Assembly (NCBI RefSeq): GCF_900113605.1
Contig: NZ_FOPY01000003.1
Span: 62,001 to 126,000 of the forward strand
DNA from: Modicisalibacter xianhensis
GTDB taxonomy: Bacteria; Pseudomonadota; Gammaproteobacteria; Pseudomonadales; Halomonadaceae
Direction: 5' to 3'
DNA: 64,000 bases
Shown here one piece after another: positions 58,305-64,000 of this stretch; position 1 is the first letter of the stretch; the number at the start of each line of letters is the position of its first letter. The position numbers and the translations under genes are program-made. The notes beneath the pieces were generated by a model, which saw only the letters and a program-made list of their open reading frames with translations, searched no databases and had not been told where the DNA came from.

Positions 58305-59753
58305 ATGGACGTTAGACGCCACCTGCCTGCCGTCGATGTATTGATGGCCACTTCCCTGTTGCAGGAATTGCTGCAACACCACGGCCATTCGCTGGTAAAG
58401 CGTGCCGTGCGTGATACCTTGGATGATGAACGTCGACGGCTGCAGGAGCAGCCGTCCGATACTGGTGTAGTACTGCCTGCCCTCGATGACCTGGCGCAAC
58501 GTTGCGCAACGCGACTCGACAACCTGACCCAACCCAACAGCCGAGCCGTCTTCAACCTGACCGGCACGGTCATCCATACCAACCTGGGGCGTTCGCCATT
58601 GTCCGAGCCGGCCATTGAGGCCATGGCCGAGGCGGCACGTCACCCCGTGGCACTGGAATACGACCTGGAAAGTGGTGGACGCGGCGATCGCGACACGCTG
58701 GTCGAGTCGCTGCTCTGCGAGTTGACCGGTGCTGAAGCGGCTACCGTGGTCAACAATAACGCCGGTGCCGTGGTGCTGGCCCTGGGGGCCTTGGGAGCTG
58801 GCCGAGAAGCGATCATTTCTCGGGGCGAGTTGATCGAGATCGGTGGGGCCTTTCGCATGCCCGACATCATGCAGGCGGCGGGCTGTCGCCTGCATGAGGT
58901 GGGGGCGACCAACCGGACCCACGCGCGCGATTTCGAAGCGGCGCTGAACGAAGAAACCGGGCTGATCGTCAAGGCGCATACTTCAAACTATGCCATTACC
59001 GGGTTCACCAAGAACGTGCCCGAAACCGAACTGGCCGAGATTGCCCATCGCCATGGGGTGCCTTTGATGGTCGACCTGGGCAGCGGGGCGCTGACCGACC
59101 TGGCGGCCCTGGGACTGCCTTACGAAGCCCTGCCACGCGATACCATTGCCGCCGGGGCCGATATCGTCACCTTCAGCGGCGACAAGCTGCTCGGGGGACC
59201 TCAGGCCGGCATCATCGTCGGCAAGCGTGAGATGGTCGAGCGCATCAAGCGCCACCCGCTCAAGCGTGCTTTGCGTCTCGACAAGCTGATGCTGGCGGCG
59301 CTCGAGGCGACACTGCGCATCTATCGTGACAGCGACGCACCCGCCCGCGACATTCCCACCCTGGCCCTGCTGACCCGGCTGGAAGCTGACATTGCCGAAA
59401 CCGCCGAGCGGTTGCTCCCGGCCGTCCAATCCTTGCTTGATGATATTGAAGTCACCACGCAGGACTGCATGAGCCAGTTGGGGAGTGGCTCCCTGCCGGT
59501 CGATCGCCTACCCAGCCGTGCGCTGGTATGGCGGCCCATGGCCAAGGATCGTCAAGGGCGGGAACGGGCGCTGCGCCGTCTTGAAGCGGCTTTCCGCAGC
59601 CTGCCCCGGCCGGTGATCGGGCGCCTGCGCGACGGTGCGCTGCACCTCGACCTGCGTTGTCTGATGGGGGACGTGCAGGAGCAACGCTTTCTGGACCAGA
59701 TCGACACCTTGAAGACAAATTACCTGCAGCGTCAGGCCGGGGAGAGGGCATGA
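58305..59753 (+). CDS. selA: L-seryl-tRNA(Sec) selenium transferase
   Basis: A PLP-dependent enzyme that converts Ser-tRNA(Sec) to Sec-tRNA(Sec). From the ATG at 58305 it has 482 residues. Characteristic stretches are FNLTGTVIHTNLGRSPLS (about residue 85), GGRGDRDTLVESLLCELTGAE, VNNNAGAVVLAL, RGELIEIGGAFRMPDIM and the PLP-lysine motif FSGDKLLGGPQAGI (about 306). The in-frame TTG at 58245 would add 20 residues without family support. The last base of the gene lies inside the selB start (ATGA). No SelD (selenophosphate synthetase) is in the window. Confidence 0.96.
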   Translation: MDVRRHLPAVDVLMATSLLQELLQHHGHSLVKRAVRDTLDDERRRLQEQPSDTGVVLPALDDLAQRCATRLDNLTQPNSRAVFNLTGTVIHTNLGRSPLSEPAIEAMAEAARHPVALEYDLESGGRGDRDTLVESLLCELTGAEAATVVNNNAGAVVLALGALGAGREAIISRGELIEIGGAFRMPDIMQAAGCRLHEVGATNRTHARDFEAALNEETGLIVKAHTSNYAITGFTKNVPETELAEIAHRHGVPLMVDLGSGALTDLAALGLPYEALPRDTIAAGADIVTFSGDKLLGGPQAGIIVGKREMVERIKRHPLKRALRLDKLMLAALEATLRIYRDSDAPARDIPTLALLTRLEADIAETAERLLPAVQSLLDDIEVTTQDCMSQLGSGSLPVDRLPSRALVWRPMAKDRQGRERALRRLEAAFRSLPRPVIGRLRDGALHLDLRCLMGDVQEQRFLDQIDTLKTNYLQRQAGERA

Positions 59754-61678
59754 TCGTCGGCACGGCTGGCCATGTCGATCATGGCAAGACGGCACTGATC
59801 CAGCGGTTGACGGGCATCGATACGGATCGCCTCAAGGAAGAGAAGGCGCGTGGGCTGACCATCGAGGCGGGGTTCGCCTATCCCGAGGTCGAACCGGGTA
59901 TGGAGCTCGGTTTCGTCGACGTGCCCGGTCATGAGAAGTTCATCCATAACATGATGGCCGGCAGTGCGGGCATCGACAGCGTGTTGCTGGTCGTGGCGGC
60001 TGACGATGGCGTGATGCCGCAGACGGTCGAACATGTGCAGATCCTGTCCCTGCTTGGACTATCGCGGGGGCGGGTGGCGCTGACCAAATGCGATCTGGTC
60101 GACGCGGCTCGCCTGGCTCGGGTCGAGTCCGAGATCCGGCAGTTACTGAGTGCGACACCGCTGGCCGAAGCATCGATCTATCGCGTCTCGAGCCATACGG
60201 GCGAAGGTGTCGGTGCGCTGCGTGATGCCTTGTGGACCGAAGCCGCCCAGCGTCATGAATTGCCGGCCTGGGGGGCATTTCGCCTAGCGGTGGACCGCGT
60301 CTTCACCAAGACCGGCGCGGGGCTGGTCGTGACCGGGACGGCAGTGAGCGGGACCGTACATGAAGGTGACATGTTGCGCCTGGAACCGTCGGGTATCCGT
60401 GCGCGGGTGCGTAGCCTGCGTCGCCAGCACCGCGAGAGCGAACAGGCTCGTCAAGGCGACCGTGTGGCGCTCAACCTGGTGGGCAGCGGGGTGGAGCGCG
60501 ACGCAATTGTGCGTGGCGGCTGGGTGGTCGACGAGTCGCTGGAGACGCCGCCGTTGCAGCGGGTCGATGTCGACATCACCCTGCTGGACAATGTGACGGC
60601 CCTCAAGCATTGGACGCCGGTACACGTCCATCTGGGCGTGGCTCGGCTGACAGGCCGTGTGTCCCTGCTCGAAGGCCAGCGCCTCGAGCCCGGCGGGCGC
60701 ATGCTCGGCCAGCTGGCGCTCGACCGCCCCGTACATGCCTGCCTGGGCGATCGTTTCGTGATCCGTGATCATGGTGGACAGATGACGTTGGGCGGCGGCA
60801 CGGTGCTGGATGGCGATCCGCCGCGACGCGGCCAGCGTGCGCCCAAGCGCCTGACCTGGTTGACGGCCCTGGCCGAGTGCGCCGCCGGGGGAAGCCCCTA
60901 TGACATCGTCCGGCCACTCGAGACCGGCCTGTCGCTATGGCCCGAGGGGCTGGACCTGGACAAGCTGGTTCGCAACTTTAATAGCGATCAGCAAGATCTG
61001 GCGGCACGGGTCGAGGCCATGGGTGGACAGGTCATTTCAGCGCAAGGCCATGTCTGGGCGTTTTCCCGCCAAGGGCTGGAGGCAGTGAAGGCGAGAACGC
61101 TCGAGACCTTGCAGCACAACCACGTAAACGAACCCTCCATGCTGGGCACGGAGCGGGAGCGTCTGCGTCGCCAGGTCATGCCCGGTCTGCCGGGAGCGTT
61201 CTTTCGCCCCTTGCTGAATGCCATGATCGAGGTCGGCCATATCGAGCGACACGGTCCATTCCTGGCTCTGCCCGGCCACCAAGTGGCGCTGGATGAGGCC
61301 GATGAGCGGCTCTGGCAGCAAGTGCAGCCCTTGCTGGCCGATACACCCTTCGAGCCACCCCGTGTCCGCGATATGGCCGCCAAGCAAGAGCTGGATGAGC
61401 AGGCCATCAGGCAGGCGCTCATGGCCTGTGCACGCCTTGGGCGGGTATATCAGGTACGCAAGGACCATTTCTACGAGGCGATGGCAGTCGAACGGCTGGC
61501 GGGGATCATCAAGAGGCTCGACGCCGAGCATGGCGCCGCGCGGGCAGCGGATTTTCGCGACCATATCGGCACGGGGCGCAAACTCGCCATACAAATCCTT
61601 GAATTCTTTGATAGACTCGGTTTCACTCGGCGTGTACGTGACGACCACATAGTGCTTCGGCACGACATGTTCGAGTAG
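59750..61678 (+). CDS. selB: Selenocysteine-specific elongation factor SelB
   Basis: The translation factor that delivers Sec-tRNA(Sec) to UGA codons followed by a SECIS hairpin, 642 residues. GTPase motifs are GHVDHGKT (residues 7-14), DVPGHE (G3) and TKCD (G4), with the SelB-specific KARGLTIEAGFAY. Domains II/III follow (FTKTGAGLVVTGTAVSGTV), then four C-terminal winged-helix units that bind SECIS RNA (EPSMLGTERERLRRQVMPG, FYEAMAVERLAGIIKRLD). Start overlaps the selA stop. The tRNA-Sec gene begins 17 bp after its stop codon. Confidence 0.96.
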   Translation: MIVGTAGHVDHGKTALIQRLTGIDTDRLKEEKARGLTIEAGFAYPEVEPGMELGFVDVPGHEKFIHNMMAGSAGIDSVLLVVAADDGVMPQTVEHVQILSLLGLSRGRVALTKCDLVDAARLARVESEIRQLLSATPLAEASIYRVSSHTGEGVGALRDALWTEAAQRHELPAWGAFRLAVDRVFTKTGAGLVVTGTAVSGTVHEGDMLRLEPSGIRARVRSLRRQHRESEQARQGDRVALNLVGSGVERDAIVRGGWVVDESLETPPLQRVDVDITLLDNVTALKHWTPVHVHLGVARLTGRVSLLEGQRLEPGGRMLGQLALDRPVHACLGDRFVIRDHGGQMTLGGGTVLDGDPPRRGQRAPKRLTWLTALAECAAGGSPYDIVRPLETGLSLWPEGLDLDKLVRNFNSDQQDLAARVEAMGGQVISAQGHVWAFSRQGLEAVKARTLETLQHNHVNEPSMLGTERERLRRQVMPGLPGAFFRPLLNAMIEVGHIERHGPFLALPGHQVALDEADERLWQQVQPLLADTPFEPPRVRDMAAKQELDEQAIRQALMACARLGRVYQVRKDHFYEAMAVERLAGIIKRLDAEHGAARAADFRDHIGTGRKLAIQILEFFDRLGFTRRVRDDHIVLRHDMFE

Positions 61679-61695
61679 TGCTCCAAACGATCCAG

Positions 61696-61791
61696 GGAAG
61701 AGGATCGACCCCCGGTGGGGCGGCCAGGCTTCAAACCTGGTAGGGGCTGCCAGCGGTCCCTGGTGGGTTCGACTCCCACGCTCTTCCGCCA
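61696..61791 (+). tRNA. selC: tRNA-Sec (anticodon TCA)
   Basis: A 96-nt tRNA with an encoded CCA. The anticodon TCA (61731-61733) lies in the loop CTTCAAA between the stem halves CCAGG and CCTGG. The long variable arm (GGGGCTGCCAGCGGTCCC), the enlarged D arm and T-loop TTCGACT match bacterial tRNA-Sec and resemble E. coli selC. The acceptor stem GGAAGAG/CTCTTCC pairs over 7 bp. The eighth pair, Watson-Crick in E. coli, reads as a G-G mismatch here. It may be co-transcribed with selB or have its own promoter within the selB 3' end. Confidence 0.95.
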
Positions 61792-61817
61792 CCTCGCTTG
61801 CGATTGTAGATAAAGCA

Positions 61818-61838
61818 ATGCCGCCCATGTGGCGGCAT
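61818..61838 (+). terminator. Hairpin after tRNA-Sec
   Basis: ATGCCGCC-CATGT-GGCGGCAT (61818-61838), an 8-bp stem, 26 bp past the tRNA. The T-run is poor, so it may be a terminator or a bidirectional stem shared with the convergent minus-strand mini-gene. Confidence 0.5.
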
Positions 61839-61867
61839 CGCAATGAGTGGCTTTTCGGTTGGCGTGA

Positions 61868-62017
61868 TCAGTGCCGACGGCCCTGAGAATCGTTGTGCGC
61901 ACGCTCGCCGCGTTCATTGAGGCTGTTCCAAGCCTGCTCACCCTTGCGCTTGGCCTTCTGGCGATTCTCCGACTTCCTGAGCCACCAAGCGGCACCCGCT
62001 GCGAATAACCCTTTCAT
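61868..62017 (-). CDS. Small cationic hypothetical protein, 49 aa
   Basis: A short minus-strand gene. Its ATG (62015-62017) follows AAGGAGG at good spacing, the strongest Shine-Dalgarno in this part of the window. The product starts MKGLFAAGAAWWLRKSENR, a possible short hydrophobic anchor, and continues as a highly charged Lys/Arg/Glu helix ending GRRH. No family is recognised. It stands alone, convergent with tRNA-Sec. Confidence 0.6.
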   Translation of the reverse strand: MKGLFAAGAAWWLRKSENRQKAKRKGEQAWNSLNERGERAHNDSQGRRH

Positions 62018-62124
62018 GCAAAACCTCCTTGCTGCATCAGGTGTGTTTTTACGGTATGGACGCTTGGCGGCGTGAGGTCAAGCGAGGCGAAGCATGATGC
62101 CATGGTCATATTGTCGTTTGCCGT

Positions 62125-62421
62125 CTATTTAGCAATGGATGCCTGGGCCGCCCTGTGCCATTGGCGCTCGGTCGCCTTGAGCCAGTCTCCGCATTGCGTG
62201 CCGGCACCGGCCCAATCCTGATTCATGCGGCTGACGAAGAGGGCATCTCCCTTGTGGATGTGCGTCAGCAGTTGGTCCCGGAGATCTCCCGATTCGCCTT
62301 CCGTCTGGACCAGCCAGAGCGAGTCCATGACATGGATGTGCGGGTAGGATTCCAGGCACTCGTAGAAGGCGTTGTATTCTTGAGGAAAGGTCAGATCGTA
62401 GGCGACAGCATGAATAGCCAT
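62125..62421 (-). CDS. Small SinR-family / Cas2-like protein
   Basis: A 98-residue protein starting MAIHAVAYDLTFPQEYNAFYE, with MDSLWLVQTEGESGDLRDQL and KGDALFVSRMNQDWAG. This pattern (ferredoxin-like beta-alpha-beta with an early Asp, a 'D-S-x-W-L' strand and a 'D-x-L-x-x-x-R' strand) is that of small stand-alone proteins annotated as SinR-like that share the Cas2 fold. GGGAATTCTC precedes the ATG at 62421; the frame extends to 62490 without support. There is no CRISPR array or other cas gene. Function unknown. Confidence 0.65.
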   Translation of the reverse strand: MAIHAVAYDLTFPQEYNAFYECLESYPHIHVMDSLWLVQTEGESGDLRDQLLTHIHKGDALFVSRMNQDWAGAGTQCGDWLKATERQWHRAAQASIAK

Positions 62422-62906
62422 GAGAATTCCCGATGCGTGTTTGTTGTGTAAGCGAGACGCGTCTTCACTGTCAGCGTAGCGGCAGGGCATGTCGCTCGGC
62501 GAGGGGAATCTAACCTGCGTTAATGATGAAAATGGCCATCATTTTGACGCTTGTGACAAGGCAAGGCCTGGCGCGCCGCGCATGAGAAAACTCAGCCAAG
62601 GGAGGCGGTAAGCGTAAGGAGAGAGGGTAACAACGAATTAGGCCCGGCCATTGCTGGCCGGGCCGTGCAGTACTGACGTGCTGCAAAACGGTAAGCTTGT
62701 TGGGATCCTTGGCTCTAGTGGCATCCTGCCCTTGTCACCTGCTTTCCCGAGTACCGGTCGTCCTGACCGCGCACCTCCTTGAACTGGCGACCGTCCTTGG
62801 CCGCTGCTCACCGTGGTTATCACCCTAGCCGATTACGTTTCGCTTCGTCAAGCCAGCTTCCCGATACAATTCAATCGATTACCATGAATCGATCAGTGTT
62901 GTGCCA
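62422..62906. other. Non-coding region with a GC-rich hairpin
   Basis: About 485 bp between the small SinR-like gene and phoD. A perfect 10-bp stem (GGCCCGGCCA / TGGCCGGGCC) with a TTGC loop lies at 62641-62664; on the minus strand it is followed by a T-rich TAATTCGTT, so it may be the terminator of a minus-strand transcript. A minus-strand frame of about 30 codons at 62715-62805 reads like protein but lacks an acceptable start, so no gene is called. Confidence 0.5.
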
Positions 62907-63998
62907 TCAAGCAGGTGTCAGGCGTTTCTCGAATAGCGCCGTGCCTGCGGTGTCCTTCAGCGTGACAGTCAGTTCGCGCGATTCGGCATCCAGATCGACC
63001 TGGCCGAAGAACTGGTAGCCCGCTGATGGGGGCAGGTTGGTCTGGCCGGATGGCGGCGCCTTGGTGAATACCGCCTCGGGGCCAAACGTGGCATCCAACT
63101 CGCCGGGGCCGAAGGTGCCTGCATTGAGCGGGCCACTGACGAACTCCCAGAACGGCGTGAAGTTCTGGAAACTGGCGCGCTCCGGAGAGTAATGGTGCGC
63201 TGCCGTATAGTGCACGTCGGCGGTCAGCCATACGACGTTCTGCACGTTGGCCTTGTACAGTTCTTCCAGCAAGCGAGCAATTTCCTGTTCGCGCCCTAAA
63301 GGCTGCCCCGGTTCGGCGTTGGCCACCGCCTCGTAACGCTCGCCATCCTTGACTACTAGCCCGAGCGGCATGTCCGAGGCCACGATCTTCCATGTCGCGC
63401 GGGATTGGCGTAGCCCGTCGAGAAGCCATTGCAGTTGGGCGTCACCAAGGAAGGCCGCACCGCTGCCTGGGTTCGCCTGCCGGTTGGCGGAGTTGGCGCC
63501 CCTGTAGCTGCGCATGTCGAGACGAAAGATCTCGAGATCGGGACCATAGGTAAAGCGGCGATATAGGCGCTCCGGAGCGTCGGGTGTCTGGCGCACCGGC
63601 ATGTAATCCATGAAGGCACGGCGGGCGCGTGCGTTGAGCAGGGATACGTTCTTTTCGGTATAGCGCGGATCGTCAAGAAGTTCGCCGGGATACCAGTTGT
63701 TGACCGTCTCGTGATCGTCCCACTGGGCAAGCATGGGCACCTCGGCATTGAATCGGCGCAAATTGTCGTCGAGCAGGTTATAGGCGTACTGCCCTCGGTA
63801 CTCCGCCAATGACTCGGCAACCTTGGCCTTGGCCGGTGTGACGATGTTCCTCCAGGTCGAGCCGTCCTCGAGTGTCATGCGCTCCTCGAGCGGGCCATCG
63901 GCATAGATGGTATCGCCGGAGTGGATGAAGAAATCGGGACGTACCTGGCGCATGGTCTCGTAGATTCGCATGCCGCCAAGGTCGGGATTGATGCCCCA
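62907..63998 (-). CDS. phoD: PhoD-like alkaline phosphatase/phosphodiesterase, N-terminus beyond window
   Basis: The C-terminal part (at least 363 residues) of a metallophosphatase of the PhoD family, which releases phosphate from phosphomono- and diesters outside the cytoplasm. The frame runs through the ATG at 63971 to the window edge as WGINPDLGGMRIYETM, so the gene is truncated by the window, not in nature. Motifs: FFIHSGDTIYADGP, MLAQWDDHETVNNWYP (metal ligands) and VVWLTADVHYTAAHHYSP. The C-terminal beta-strand domain (YQFFGQVDLDAESRELTVTL) is intact. A Tat signal would be expected upstream. Confidence 0.92.
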   Translation of the reverse strand, partial: WGINPDLGGMRIYETMRQVRPDFFIHSGDTIYADGPLEERMTLEDGSTWRNIVTPAKAKVAESLAEYRGQYAYNLLDDNLRRFNAEVPMLAQWDDHETVNNWYPGELLDDPRYTEKNVSLLNARARRAFMDYMPVRQTPDAPERLYRRFTYGPDLEIFRLDMRSYRGANSANRQANPGSGAAFLGDAQLQWLLDGLRQSRATWKIVASDMPLGLVVKDGERYEAVANAEPGQPLGREQEIARLLEELYKANVQNVVWLTADVHYTAAHHYSPERASFQNFTPFWEFVSGPLNAGTFGPGELDATFGPEAVFTKAPPSGQTNLPPSAGYQFFGQVDLDAESRELTVTLKDTAGTALFEKRLTPA

Positions 63999-64000
63999 GC

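Noticed and set aside
62715-62805. Minus-strand frame of about 30 codons with protein-like composition (KDGRQFKEVRGQDDRY)
   Set aside because: It is preceded by a stop codon and has no ATG, GTG or TTG at a suitable distance from the AAGGAGG sequence, so it cannot be supported as a gene. It may be a remnant.
1-64000. CRISPR arrays, insertion sequences, prophage and rRNA
   Set aside because: No regularly spaced direct repeats, transposase, integrase, phage structural gene or rRNA sequence was seen on either strand.

Overview
The window is one contiguous stretch of a GC-rich gammaproteobacterial chromosome. Gene content and family resemblances (colanic-acid-like Wza/Wzc/Wca proteins, a siaABCD cassette, RNase II, YcjX/YcjF, FdnGHI with fdhE-selA-selB-selC) suggest a marine or halophilic member of the Halomonadaceae or a close relative. 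That assignment is inferred from protein resemblance only.

Positions 1-28300 are an exopolysaccharide (EPS) region. A truncated O-acyltransferase sits at the left edge. After a long AT-rich non-coding stretch, an exact ops/JUMPstart element (3138-3149) precedes a long, tightly packed operon: wza, wzc, a WcaA-like and a WcaC-like glycosyltransferase, gmd, fcl, wcaI, gmm, a Wzy-like polymerase, a GT14 'branch' transferase, manC, wcaJ, rmlB, rmlA, a VioA-type sugar aminotransferase and a PglK-type ABC flippase. A strong terminator follows (23232-23249). A more AT-rich second unit then carries two paralogous ATP-grasp ligases, another GT2 and two paralogous zinc-ribbon mini-proteins. Together these predict a colanic-acid-like, Wzy-dependent polymer: glucose-1-P primer, GDP-fucose and GDP-mannose supply, and a dTDP-4-amino-4,6-dideoxyhexose that may be aminoacylated by the ATP-grasp enzymes. 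No Wzx, Wzb, ManB/CpsG, RmlC or RmlD is seen.

Positions 28300-43000 are a surface and biofilm region. It holds a two-partner secretion pair (TpsB/TpsA), a large beta-helix/RTX/CBM2-like protein divergent from a complete type I secretion operon (ABC-HlyD-TolC), and a complete siaABCD c-di-GMP signalling cassette that converges on the secretion operon.

Positions 43200-52200 hold ordinary chromosomal genes: rnb (RNase II), a Cof-type HAD phosphatase, an AI-2E/PerM family membrane protein, UspA, the ycjX-ycjF pair and a YidK-like sodium:solute symporter.

Positions 52500-61800 are a selenocysteine module: a Tat-exported, UGA-encoded formate dehydrogenase (alpha/beta/gamma) with a recognisable SECIS hairpin, fdhE, selA, selB and tRNA-Sec (selC). 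The window ends with a 49-residue cationic mini-protein, a small Cas2-like/SinR-family protein and the C-terminal part of a PhoD-type phosphatase running off the right edge. No rRNA, CRISPR array, insertion sequence or prophage was found.
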